Notes under the pieces: model-generated
The model's input: the letters and a program-made list of their open reading frames with translations, nothing else
Database searches by the model: none
What the model was told of the DNA's origin: nothing
DNA from: Nilaparvata lugens
Lineage: Eukaryota; Arthropoda; Insecta; Hemiptera; Delphacidae
NCBI RefSeq assembly: GCF_014356525.2
Contig: NC_052505.1
Coordinates: 17,776,885-17,840,884 of the forward strand
Length of the DNA: 64,000 bases
Direction: 5' to 3'
Position numbers and translations under genes: made by a program
Shown: positions 41,549-51,744 of the stretch, one piece after another
Layout: every line of letters begins with the position of its first letter
Position numbering within the stretch: the first letter of the stretch is position 1

Positions 41549-41966
41549 CTAGTAGTCCTGTGAACAGTATACCTCACGCAGTATTCTCATCCACAAGTAC
41601 CTGATAGAAACTATAGACCTTATGGAAATTCAGCAATAGACTGGCTTCTCCACACATCTGTGTAATCACTTGTCATCTGATTTATGATGAATAATCCTTT
41701 AGTCTGGTTTTTACTCTAATATTGGCGTATGAAGGAGGCTCCTTTTTCCTTTTATATTATCCTTGAAATGCAAAATTTTAAAAAACCTTGTGTATACGTC
41801 GACGCGCAATTAAAAAAGGAACATACCTGTCAAATTTCATGAAAACGTAAACGCGCAACATATAAACGTTTAAACATTAAAACATTCAAACATTTAAACA
41901 TTTGAACATTAGAAGAAATGCCAAACCGTCGACTTGAATCTTAGACCTCACTTCGCTCAGTCAATA
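41549..41966 (-). mobile_element. Helitron-like family A, short copy (minus)
   Basis: It runs from 'ctagtagtcctgtgaacag' to 'cctcacttcgctcagtca'. It lacks the nested MITE and has a ~20-bp expansion of 'acatttaaac/acattaaaac' near 41870-41910, close to the high-coordinate end. Confidence 0.65.
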
Positions 41967-42035
41967 ATTGAGTTTATTCTATTAATTGAGTATATTGATA
42001 GGCAACCACAATAATTATTATAAAGTGTTCATAAG

Positions 42036-42135
42036 TTTATAGTGAGGTCCACGTTATAATGACAGTAGATGAAGATAAAAGAACAGCGTTGCCGTTTTTC
42101 TGTCTCAATTTATTATATTTATACATTGTCAAAAA
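42036..42135 (+). mobile_element. TA-flanked MITE, left end
   Basis: 'tatagtgaggtccacgttat' then 'aatgacagtagatgaag' is the best-preserved left terminus in the window. The right end is absent. Confidence 0.6.
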
Positions 42136-42539
42136 CAAAAGAAAATGAAGAAGAAGAGGAGGTGGAGGGGAGGAGTAAGCTGATGCTTGTCTGACACTTT
42201 TCAATTCATTTTTACTTCATTCTCCTCTCGGGTAGACATGCTAACAAATTTGCATTCAGAATAATTAAAAAGAGTGGAAATTATACATGAATAATGAATT
42301 AGGGAAATCCTATTCTCCTAAAATAATCTGAAATTTTTTGCGAGAACATAATATTGAGATTAGTTGTAGATCGTAAATCATAGCAATCATAGAACTTGCA
42401 TAGGATGTAAATCATATAAATCATAGAACTTGCACTAAGTCTCAACCCTACAATGATTACTGTATGATAATACATGGATACCCATTATCAATCCAACCTC
42501 ATACATCACAGTTTTGGAAATCGTCTTCTAGGATAATGC

Positions 42540-42950
42540 CATAAGCATCTCCACTTCAGGGATTAGGTTTATTAATTAACCTGTTTCAGTACCCATCTCT
42601 TTCTTGGCCTCCCTACATCTCTCTTTCTAGTAGGTCTATAGTCTTAGACTTCAAGGCGCATTTTTCTAGGTGGCATTCTATACAAATAACTGCACCAGTT
42701 GCGTCTAATATGAATAATGGTTACAATTTATAACTGAATTTATAATTTACATCTAAATTTCATCATCATCTTCACTTCAGGGATTGGGTTTATTAATAAA
42801 CCTGTTCCGGTACCTATCTCTTTCTTGGCCTCCCTACATCTCTTTTTCCAGTAGGTCTATAGTTTTCGACTTCAAGAAGCATTTCTCAAGAAGCATTTCT
42901 CCAGGTGACATTCTATCCAAAAGACTGTACCAGTTGCGTCTATTTTGTAT
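42540..42950 (-). repeat. Tandem duplication of a LINE 3' coding segment
   Basis: 'cttcagggattaggtttatt' to 'caccagttgcgtct' at 42555-42705 recurs at 42776-42945 with ~10% differences. The second copy has an extra 'aagcatttctc' repeat. The duplicated DNA is the C-terminal end of the LINE frame below. Confidence 0.75.
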
Positions 42951-43118
42951 AATTCTTTCATGCAGAGAAGCAACCGATAAAACCTGTCTTATATCAGTAT
43001 TTCTGATTCTATCAACGCTAATGCAGCCAAATACACTCCTTAGAAACCTTATTTCTGCAGCTTGAATTCGACTGTCCATTCTCCGTGTGTGAATCCAATA
43101 CCATAAGCAAATCTTCAA
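42820..43118 (-). pseudogene. LINE ORF2 C-terminal remnant
   Basis: The minus frame reads 'RIQAAEIRFLRSVFG', 'DRIRNTDIRQVLSV' and 'ERIIQNRRNWYSLLDRM'. The order 'IQAAE+-FLR--G...DRIRN--IR--L-V--L-ERI...W---L-RM' is the well-known C-terminal signature of RTE-like reverse transcriptases. RT catalytic motifs are absent. It is distinct from the (AAG)n family at 36 kb. Confidence 0.75.
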
Positions 43119-43364
43119 TTTTTATTTGTAATTAAGTGTCAGCTGAGCTTTAGTGTTTACGAGTTTGTGTTACTTGAATAGTTACAAATTTTCTTAAATA
43201 ACTCAATATTACTCGTTAAAAATGGTAATTGAGTGGAATATTTCCAATTAATTTATCAATTTAAGACATCTAAATTCAAAATTGATAGTTTTAATGTTTA
43301 TTTTGGACCAAAATTTTATATAAATTGTACACGTGAAATTCAAACCTTATCTTGGACTTTGTCA

Positions 43365-43470
43365 CCTATAAATTTGGAAGAAAAATAGCACAAGGACTAC
43401 CTTATTATTTTATCTTTCAATGTTATTACATTAGTGTCATTGTAAATAAATAAAATAAAATAAAAAATAA
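43365..43470 (+). mobile_element. Retroelement 3' tail, hairpin type (diverged)
   Basis: 'aatagcacaaggactacctt' and an (AAAAT)n-like end align with 20420-20500 and 61865-61950. The outer stem is weakened here. Confidence 0.5.
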
Positions 43471-43674
43471 TCATGAAATAAATTTCTCGTGATTATATTA
43501 TTCTGTGTATCTTGTAAAATATCTTGACAGCCCAATGAGAGATGAATATGAGGGAATTTTGATAATCTCATGATGAGAAATGAGAGAGTAGATGATACGG
43601 TCACGGTAGTAGAGTGGAATAGAGTACTCTACACGGTAGAGTAGTAGATGTTACGGCAACAGCCTATGGGAGTT

Positions 43675-43795
43675 CACCTAGACTCAAGGTACTAGGTACT
43701 AGTCTTATCTAAATTTTAGATAAGATTTTTAGATACTAGTCTTATCTAGGTACTAGTCTTATCTAATACTAGTCTTATCTAAAACTTATCTAAAT
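43675..43795 (+). repeat. Short tandem repeat (TACTAGTCTTATC)n
   Basis: 'tactagtcttatctaa' occurs four times with variable spacing near 43696-43780, adjoining the right arm of the segmental duplication. Confidence 0.7.
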
Positions 43796-43796
43796 T

Positions 43797-44766
43797 TCTT
43801 TCCTTCTGCTTTGTGATAGAAGTAATTTTCGGATATAGTTTTTTATTGTACCCTCTTATTGTTCTCAGTCGTATTCCTATATTTATTTTTTGAAATTCAT
43901 TCTCCTCTGTGTTCTATTCTACTTTATTTTACTCTATTCTACATCTATTCTACTTCCCTCATCAAACTCTCTACCATTCTACTTTCCCTCGAACTCTTGA
44001 TGATGATGAGTTCATCGTTCATAATTTCCTTTTTCTCCATCACTTTTCCCTCATTTTCTTAATTTCACGGTTCGTTTCCACAGCTTCTTCTTCCAACTTT
44101 CTCAACGGAACAGGAAACAATTATCTTTTACTCACTACCTCTTCCTCTGTTTCTATTCCACAACCTTTAATTTTTTTCTGAATCCTTTTTTCTCGTTTCT
44201 CACTCCATTCATTCTCTCAACACTCTCTTTATCTTCCTCCTCCTTTTATTCTCTTCCCCTCATTGTTCTCCTGATATCATCTTTTTAAACTCTCTTCTCT
44301 TTCTCTTTTCTTCTGTTCACCGACCTCTTTTGAACTCTTTCCTCTTTTTCCAACATCCACATTCTCCTTCTCTCCATCTCATTTTCTCTTCAGTTCAATC
44401 TAATCCTTCCTCGCCTACTCCTCCATTGACCACCATCGATGAATCTGGTTTTTAGAGAATTGAGAGGTTGAGAATTTTGAGAGGTTGTGATTTTTATCCA
44501 TATAGTAAAGTCACTATATACATTGGTGCATACAATTTATATTGTAGCTCTGATTTTTTAAATATATTATTTGGGTACATAAGAGAAGTCCAGAACCAAT
44601 TTCTTCATCCAAAATTTCCTAACAAAAACGTCTTAACAAAAACAAATTTTATTGCGAATTTCTTTTCAAAACCAAACGACAGCGATTTGAAATCAAGAAT
44701 CTCAAGAAGTTCAAACTTCTCGAACTTCCAATTTCAATCTAGCTTAATTTCATGCCTCTTCACCAT
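43797..44766 (+). repeat. Inverted segmental duplication, right arm
   Basis: It is the reverse complement of 24550-25996 without its two insertions, so this is the more compact version. Homology ends at 'tttctttccttctgctttgt' on the inner side and 'catgcctcttcacca' on the outer side. It is pyrimidine-rich. The 67- and 90-residue frames are not recognised. Confidence 0.85.
44474..44627 (+). mobile_element. Partial copy of long-TIR foldback element
   Basis: It is nearly identical to 45761-45904 ('tttttatccatatagtaaag', 'gggtacataagagaagtcca', 'gaaccaatttcttcatccaa'). It sits inside the right duplication arm at a point where the left arm has no equivalent. Confidence 0.8.
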
Positions 44767-44829
44767 AGTTTTGTTCACGATAGTTATCGTCGAACACATC
44801 AGAACAAAATCATGTAATGTCGATGATAC

Positions 44830-45420
44830 ATGAAAATCCTTTAGTCTGAAGTAAGAACTCGCTATGCTCGTACAATTAACCCTGACTGCTGATAGCTATG
44901 ACGTCACTGAAAACAAATGCAAACAAATCCCTGCATTAGTGTGCACTCGCCTTAAATAACAGCCTGCATCAGTGTGCAGTTGCCTTAACTAACAGTCTAA
45001 CAAGAGCGCATTCATCAAACTCATTACAAATTGGTCAGACGAAAAGTTCAAGATTTGTTGGCCCTCTTCTCAGTGAAAACTTGAAGCGAATAATTTGCAT
45101 GCTGATCCTTCAGCGAGAGAGACGGAGAACAAGGAATCAATGCTGTTTTCTCGCTTACAAAGTGAGACAGAATGTCTTTGCTTCCATGTTCCCATGTGAA
45201 AGCAAGGGTACAGAAGCAAATAATGACTGGAGGAAGCGAAACTACTCGAAAAAAGAAGACAAAGCGGTTCAAGTTGTTAAGGGTGGAAAGAGAGGGGAAA
45301 TCTGTAGCTGAAAGAGGAGAGCATTGTTGTTTGTTTTCCATTACAAAAGAGAAGAAACAAGTAGCCAGGAATTTCTGTAACCTTTTCTTCATATTCTTGA
45401 TCTTCTTCCTCTTATTTATC
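44830..45420. other. Unique DNA, no supported gene
   Basis: 'gcatcagtgtgcagttgcct' and 'gcattagtgtgcactcgcct' form a short local repeat near 44950. Overlapping frames at 45048-45615 on both strands run into the CTT microsatellite. Their Ser/Arg/Lys-rich sequences are not recognised. Confidence 0.4.
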
Positions 45421-45429
45421 TTGTTCTCT

Positions 45430-45490
45430 ATCTTTTTCTTCTTCTTCTTCTTCTTCTTCTTCTTCTTCTTCTTCTTCTCCCTCCTTTTCT
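45430..45490 (+). repeat. (CTT)n microsatellite
   Basis: About 15 CTT units; it encodes the poly-Phe/poly-Lys segments of the open frames here. Confidence 0.95.
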
Positions 45491-45804
45491 TCTTCTCCTC
45501 ATCAATTCGGCTCTGCGAAGCTCTGCGAATTACGAGTAGTTGCTTCTGCTTGCGAAAAAGAGCCAAGAAAGTTTCGGCGGTGTACTCTATTATATCTGCT
45601 CTTTCATCGTTGTAAACAAGTACCTACTGTTCTATGAGCTTCTTCTTCGCTTAGATTTAAAGACTACTAGCGAATAATGTATTGGACTAGCGCACCTATC
45701 AAATATAAATATAATATAATAAATTATATTATATTATAATACATCAGATACTGTTGTTGATGAGAGGTTGTGATTTTTATCCATATAGTAAAGTCACTAT
45801 ATAC

Positions 45805-46478
45805 ATTGGTGCATACAATTTATATTGTAGCTCTGATTTTTTAAATATATTATTTGGGTACATAAGAGAAGTCCAGAACCAATTTCTTCATCCAAAATTT
45901 CCTTGTGCTAGAAACAGAATGGCCCTAAAACCTCGTATTTTCGGCTCATTTTCCAGTTTTCAGCTATTTCTGCCAAATCTCGTAATCGGGCAGAAAAATT
46001 TTTGCTCTCACCTCTTTTTCAGATTATAACATTCTAAATGAAATGAGATCATTCGGAACTCTCTATCTCCAATGAGTACTGAGTTATGATTTTTCAAAAA
46101 TGAGTGAAATTTTAAGAAAAAAAATCAATTTTGATGAATTTTAGTTTTTGATCAACAATATCTTCCGACTATTACCATTTAGATGTATAATTCAAAAGCC
46201 CCCTGGGCGTATTTTTGTGCTCTACAATCTGAGATCAGGTAGAGCGCTCTATCTTATAAAGATTTCCAGGTACACCTGACAACAATGCTCCTTGTATTGA
46301 GAGATTTGTATACGATATTTGGCAGAAATAGCTGAAAACTGGAAAATGAGCCAAAAATACGAGGTTTTTGGGCCATCCTGTATCTAGCACAAGGGAATTC
46401 TGCTTGAAGAAATTGGTTCTGGACTTCTCTTATGTACCCAAATAATATATTAGAAAATCAGAACTACAATATGAATTG
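45805..46478. mobile_element. Foldback element with ~165-bp TIRs
   Basis: The left arm ('gaagtccagaaccaatttct', 'cgtattttcggctcattttc', 'cagctatttctgccaaat') is repeated inverted at 46312-46478. About 330 bp of unpaired interior ('gtaatcgggcag...') separates the arms. The left arm extends outward as a longer repeat shared with 44474. It has no coding. Confidence 0.75.
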
Positions 46479-46479
46479 C

Positions 46480-46990
46480 AAGCAAACCCCCTTTTCTATG
46501 TCTATATTGACTGGACTAATAATGAAACACTGGGATGTTTGCTGGAAATTGTGCAATGAATCCCTAATTTTGCCATAAATGCTTGATATTCCTAGAATAC
46601 AGCCCACTGTTTCATTATAATATCTATCCTCTCATTTATATTATAAAATATAATATATCAGATACTATTGTTGGTGAGATGTTGTGAAAACAATGGGATG
46701 TTGTCTGGAAATTTTGCAATAAACCTGTAATTTCTCAATAAATTCTTGATATTTCAAGACAATATCTCAGTGTTTCATTACAATATATCCTCATATTCAT
46801 ATAATAATAATTCTTATTATTTAAATACCGATATCTGAATAATTATTTAAGTTCGATTGTTGTAACCAAAGCCCTATTGTTCCATGATTCTATGAACTCC
46901 TTTCCCTTGCTGATCACCTTGTTGATGAAGATTGTATGTTCCAATTTTTTGAAACTGAATCAATCATGGAAAGAGTAACTAAAATGAGAT
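46480..46990. other. AT-rich DNA with a diverged local duplication
   Basis: 'actgggatgtttgctggaaa' near 46528 and 'aatgggatgttgtctggaaa' near 46692 head two ~165-bp units. No gene is supported. Confidence 0.45.
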
Positions 46991-46995
46991 TAATA

Positions 46996-47271
46996 TCATA
47001 GAGAAACGATAGCATAAGTGGATATCTCATAGTATAGGACGTTTATGTCGCATCTTTTACTGTTATCCCAAGCCGATAGTTCACGTAGTTCTTTCCCATG
47101 CAGCTGTGTGACAGTGTTAGTCTCTCAAATTCTGCCGTTCATACACTCTCACCACAACAAAACAGTAAAAATTGACATTAATCGACAGTAATCGGCTCGA
47201 GATAACAGTAAAAGTTGCGACATAAACGCCCTGTACCATGGGATATCTATTTACGCTATTGTTTCTCTATG
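46996..47271 (-). mobile_element. 275-bp MITE with 7-bp target duplication, copy 2
   Basis: It is 276 bp with 'catagagaaacgatagc' and 'gctattgtttctctatg' ends. The target duplication 'ttaatat' is at 46989-46995 and 47272-47278. The interior is inverted relative to copies 1 and 3. Confidence 0.93.
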
Positions 47272-47279
47272 TTAATATC

Positions 47280-48110
47280 TAGAGCATTATTTTTTTGGTA
47301 GTTATGAACACTTTCGTGGTAGAATCGATCCTATATCTCTCACTATAACTAAATAGAAATCTATATAGGAGAATTTATCAGTTATGACTGCCATCTTGAA
47401 TATATCAAACATGAAAAATACATTCGTTGCCTTCTCATCAACATTCTGATTTGGTTAGTTGAAACAAAGAGATTGGGGCCTTTTTCAAGCCTTCATCATG
47501 AAGTAGTTGTGAAAAAAAATCGATTTATAGTTCAGTTTCAATGATAGTTAATTGTCTCAGCGGCTAGAATGACATCATAAAAAATCATAACTCCAGAACA
47601 AAAGGTGATAAAAGCTTGAAACAAACGGGAATTGATCATACATCCTATTTCAAAGAAGTTTTCTTTGGCACTTTATATACAAAAATTGTCATTCAAAGTA
47701 GTTATTCAGAAAAAATTCTCGTGAAAAATTAAATGTTTTCGAAAAAGTGCATTTTTGTAGGTTAAAATCATGTCTTAGGTGGAAATGTGTAATAAAAAAC
47801 TTGGTAGAATAGTTCATTGTGATTCGATTCGCGTTTACTGGAGGTCTCTATCATGGATGGTAACCATTCTATGACCGTTTTAATTAATGCTGGATCCGCC
47901 ATTTTGAATCGGCCATTACGCGGCCCAGTCACGACCCCCAAATGCGCATCAAGTGGTTCGAATATCCTGAGGTACCCTAGAACCAGAATATTTGGGTCTG
48001 TTTCCATCTTCACGAAGTGCCCACGAAATCCCTTAAGTAACCGGACTGTATTGGACTATCGCACCCATCGAATACGTATCCTATATATTCATATGGAAAT
48101 AATAATGAAA
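47280..48110. other. Unclassified DNA, probably old repeat
   Basis: The segments 'gctggatccgccattttgaa' and 'ctccagaacaaaaggtgata' have the look of decayed interspersed repeats, but no second copy is in the window. Frames of 81 (minus) and 88 (plus) residues overlap at 47768-48119; neither is recognised. Confidence 0.35.
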
Positions 48111-48116
48111 TTTCAT

Positions 48117-48520
48117 TAAGTGATGGCTGTTCCAGTTCTCCTCTATGGTAGCGAATCTTGGATCGCTACTGAGACTCAAGAGAGTAGAGTAAAAGCGGCT
48201 GTAATGAAATTCATAAGGTGCGTACAGATTTACGCGTCGCGAACATAAGCAATTCACTTTTAATCACTGATGCCAAGCTTTTTATATCATCTGTATTTTA
48301 CCGTTTCTGTAGAAATACAGATATAATCAGCTGATTGAAAGTGAATTGCTCATGTTCGTGGCGCGTATATCTGTAAGCACCTTTACGGTTATAAGGTATT
48401 CCTTGATATTCTTAGGGAAATACTCTTAATATAAGGTTGTGATCAAAGAGATCATATCATCAGAAATAAAAATATTCGTTCAGAGCTCGAAGTCTACTGA
48501 CTGGTTAGAGTATGGCGTGC
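48117..48520 (+). pseudogene. LINE remnant split by a MITE
   Basis: Before the MITE the frame reads 'MAVPVLLYGSESW', the 'LLYGSE+W' motif just after the RT domain in many LINEs. After it, 'CDQRDHIIRNKNIRSELEV' matches the 'D-IRN--IR-EL-V' signature. The two parts are not in one frame. The MITE at 48218-48383 lies between them, so it is younger than the LINE. Confidence 0.65.
48218..48383. mobile_element. ~165-bp palindromic MITE (AGGTGCG ends)
   Basis: 'aaggtgcgtacagatttacg' on the left and 'cgtatatctgtaagcacctt' on the right; the interior matches 39639-39808 ('ctgatgccaagctttttat'). Confidence 0.75.
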
Positions 48521-48524
48521 GGGA

Positions 48525-49235
48525 GGAAAAGTGAAGAATATGAAGGAACGTGGTAACTTTGTGAAGGAAGTGAAAACTATAAAGTAATGTAAAAACTGTA
48601 AAGGAAAGTGACAGCTATGAAGAAAATGTGGAACTATTTCTATCATTTCCACTGACTCTCAAAAGTGAATTTTACAATAGTTCACAAATCTTTTGTGGTC
48701 GACAAACCCCCCAAATCTCTATCGTGACCCAATTTGAAAATATTCAGCCGTCAGTCAGAAAGCTTCGTTTGCTGGGCTGATGCTAAGTAATCTGACTTGA
48801 ATAATAACATTGGTTGGGGACTTACATGCAGATAGGACTTGAATCGAAGTCCTTCTTTGTTTTCCTTCCGGCTAATCCGGACTTCGCGCTGCAGCAAGAA
48901 GAAGAAAAATAAGTAGAGTCCATGAAGCGCAAAGCCCCTCGCTAAGTCCCGCAGTCGAGTGTTATTTTCGGCTTTCGAGTCACTCGCAATCTGAGCATCC
49001 AGTTGAATAAGAAGAGACATTTTCATCCGACATTAATTGATGGACTACAATCAGCTTGATCTCCTTCCACAAAACTACATTGTCTGCGAGAAAAAGGGGT
49101 TCACTCCGATTTGATACTGGTTATAAACTGCTCTATTTGCATTAATAAGGTTTGCAAATTGATTTCCAACAAACTTCAGTAGTGGAGATCTTGAATTCTC
49201 AAACTTTGTTTTTCAAGAGGCCTCATTCGAAATAG
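48525..49235. other. No supported gene
   Basis: Decayed traces of MITE-like sequence ('gaactatttctatcatttcc' near 48630) occur, but no element can be bounded. The minus-strand 91-residue frame (48751-49026) is not recognised. Confidence 0.35.
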
Positions 49236-49239
49236 TTCT

Positions 49240-49975
49240 CTTTCGATAGTTTTTAATAATAATTTTTTTTTCATGATTTTCCAAAATATTCACACTGGAC
49301 ATACAAGTTTTTATTATTTCTAAATTGATCAGTATTATTATTATTGGATATTCAATATAGTACAATATTTCCGAGTGTAATTGTTCGTTTTATAATGAAC
49401 GAGAAGGTGTCACTGGGGCTCCGCGAGGATCTGTCAAAAGCACAAATATTTTGATTTCAGTATTATAATTCCATGCTGATAGTTCCAGGTCGTTTGTTAA
49501 AAGACTATCAGTATCCAATAACAGTTTAACACAAGTTCAACTCGAGCCTAAACCTAGATTCATAATGTTCTCATATTCCAATAACATGTGATACACTCAA
49601 TCGTTTTATCCCAATAGTCAATAGTACTCCAAAGCAGCAGTCTCCAGTTGATCCGAGATTGAACCAAGCATTATTTTAAATGGTTCGATTGAGTCCGCTG
49701 ATAATTTCAACAGAGACTTTATCAAACTGCAGTTGACCATTTGGGCCTCATCCACAGAATGTTCCTTCAAGCTTGAATGGAGCATAAGGTCATCAATGCT
49801 CATATTTAGGGTTTATTATAGTCATGAGATTCAAAAGATTCAAGGGAGATTCCGTTAGAAATAGCGTGTTATGGTGTGATTAACGTTTAAGGGTTTGTAA
49901 GTTTCTTAGGAAAGCATAGATGTCATATTTTCTTTTCCAACGCCTTCTATAGTAGATAACTTTGATTAGTATTAG
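49240..49975 (-). repeat. Inverted duplication, left arm (~735 bp)
   Basis: It is the reverse complement of 51745-52465 with ~93-95% identity by eye. Shared blocks include 'ctccgcgaggatctgtcaaa', 'ccaggtcgtttgttaaaaga', 'atgttctcatattccaataa' and 'ccaacgccttctatagtag'. It encodes the small minus-strand ORF 49618-49803. A 1.77-kb spacer separates the arms. Confidence 0.9.
49618..49803 (-). CDS. Small ORF in inverted duplication, left arm
   Basis: This 61-codon frame starts 'MSIDDLMLHSSLKEHSVDEA' and ends 'DQLETAALEYY'. It is leucine/serine-rich and acidic, with a predicted-looking helical pattern and no recognisable domain. The right-arm copy keeps the same Met and first ~29 residues, but a TCA-to-TAA change truncates it. 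A poor splice context and no upstream exon leave its status open: gene fragment carried in the duplication, or chance. Confidence 0.3.
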   Translation of the reverse strand: MSIDDLMLHSSLKEHSVDEAQMVNCSLIKSLLKLSADSIEPFKIMLGSISDQLETAALEYY

Positions 49976-49987
49976 CTTTTCTCTATA

Positions 49988-50065
49988 GAAGGCAGTGACA
50001 AGGCAGAAAATCGACAAAGCTGCAGTACACTCCACTGTCATTATAACGTGGAACCCCACTATAAC
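49988..50065 (+). mobile_element. TA-flanked MITE, right end
   Basis: 'cactgtcattataacgtgga' then 'accccactata' is a right terminus. It lies just inside the left duplication arm. Confidence 0.55.
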
Positions 50066-50329
50066 AAAAATTTATGAATTTCTTTGTATTCATCTTTGTT
50101 TTTTCTCTCCATCGATAATTTCTTCTTCTAATTCCGTAGTTCACCCTTCCATCCTCTTCATCATCATTATTCTTGTGTCAACTTTCCTTCCCAGATTCTT
50201 CATTAGCTTCCTTATTAAATCTTGATTATTTTCAGTTGAAAATCTTAGTTTGTATCAGTTGAACTCTCAGTTGAAATCATAATTATAACAGTAGAAAACT
50301 CTATAGCATGGATCTCACTCTATAGGTTG

Positions 50330-50690
50330 GTGTGACCTGAAAAACGCCTCCATCAGCTCTAGAGTTTGAACTTGAAGGCAATATAAATCTATGAGCTTCC
50401 CGTTTGACTTCTTCCTCTTCACTCGCATTTGACTAGTGCTGTTGAAATGACGCCCCTTGCAGATTGGCCTCTGCTTTGAGTGGAGCCTGATGCTGCCATG
50501 GGATCAGAGATTAATCTTCTTGTTCATGATGGAGCGAGTAGCAGAGGGACTGCAGAAGCAGGCTAAATGGTAGCACAAAGGCTGACTTAACGATGCCCAA
50601 ATCTCACAATGAACCTATCAAGTGGTGTGGGCTGTCTCACAACATCCTTATCAACGTTTATTACAATCTACTCAATGCTTTTCTTATCTT
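50330..50690. other. No supported gene
   Basis: This is spacer DNA between the inverted arms, mixed composition, without repeat landmarks. Confidence 0.4.
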
Positions 50691-50930
50691 TCTGGCTACT
50701 CTCCATTTTCCTCCTTCTCATCCTTTTCCTCCTCCTCCTCCTCCTCCTCCTCCTCCTACCACCACTTTTCCTTCTCATTCTCCTCATTTTCCTACTTCTC
50801 ATCCTCCTCTATATCTTTCTATTATTAGTTCTATCTAACCTCTGCATAATTATTATTCCATCCCCTTACAGCTTTTCTACCTTTTCTCTCTAGCTTCTCT
50901 CTCCATCTTCCTGCTTTTTTCTCTTGTCCC
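50690..50930 (+). repeat. Pyrimidine-rich tract (CTC)n
   Basis: A CTC run at 50728-50755 lies within CT-rich DNA. The 68-94-residue frames here are Ser, Leu or Pro strings. Confidence 0.9.
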
Positions 50931-50972
50931 TGTTTCTGTTTTGAATATGATATAACATAATATGATATTATA

Positions 50973-51607
50973 CTAGTAGCTCTGTGAACAGTAGACCTCA
51001 GTAAGTTACATTGACCTGTTGTTATATTTTCTCAAAAATTAATTAATAATTTATCAATGTCTAGAAAAAATCCTAAATCAGGTCTGGCTGCAACTACCTA
51101 CAACGTTGATGGAAAGATACATTTTCAAGATGTTCGATGTTTTTGAACGGGTAGTGTTATAGTCCAACTGTCTACTAACGTTGATGGAAAGATACATTTT
51201 CAAGATGTTCGATGTTTTTGAACGGGTAGTGTTATAGTCCAACTGCTACTAACGTTGATGGAAAGATACATTTTCAAGATGTTCGATGTTCCCGAACGGG
51301 TAGTATTATAGTCCACTAGACAGCTCATTTATGATGAATAATTATTACCGTATTCTAAAGTCTGATTTTTACGGTAATATAGGCGTTCAAAGGAGACTCC
51401 TTTTCCTTTTGTATTATCCTTAGAATGCAAAATTTAAAAAAACCGTATGTATACGTCGACGCAAAATTCAAAAAGGAACATACCTGTCAAATTTCATGAA
51501 AATCTATTGCTGGGTATCGCTGTAAATGCGGAACATTAATACATAGAAACTTAAAGAGATATGCAAAACCGTCGACTTGAATCTTAGACCTCACTTCGCT
51601 CGGTCAA
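50973..51607 (-). mobile_element. Helitron-like family A copy with internal triplication
   Basis: The low end is 'ctagtagctctgtgaacag' and the high end 'gacctcacttcgctcggtca'. It is the closest match to 6538-7030 in the interior, but the ~75-bp unit that is single there is present three times here (51102-51316). The nested MITE of the long copies is absent. Confidence 0.7.
51102..51316 (-). repeat. Three tandem ~75-bp units
   Basis: 'aacgttgatggaaagataca' starts units at 51102, 51177 and 51251. Units 1 and 2 are virtually identical, indicating recent expansion within the element. Confidence 0.92.
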
Positions 51608-51744
51608 TAATATATTATTCTCGTTCTGAATCCAGAAAAGATTCAATATTTTATCCACGAATCAAATGTAGACTATTATAATTGATCATTATTAACTGGA
51701 GTCAGCAATCAATGTTAGATGAGGTTTACGAGGATAACTTGAAT

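Noticed and set aside
24550..44766. A 20-kb Polinton/Maverick with long TIRs
   Set aside because: The inverted arms are plausible in size, but no polymerase B, integrase, ATPase, protease or capsid gene lies between them; the interior is a mixture of unrelated repeats.
45048..45615. 172- and 147-residue overlapping frames on opposite strands
   Set aside because: Both depend on the CTT microsatellite at 45430-45490 for their length; their non-repetitive parts are antisense to one another and unrecognised.
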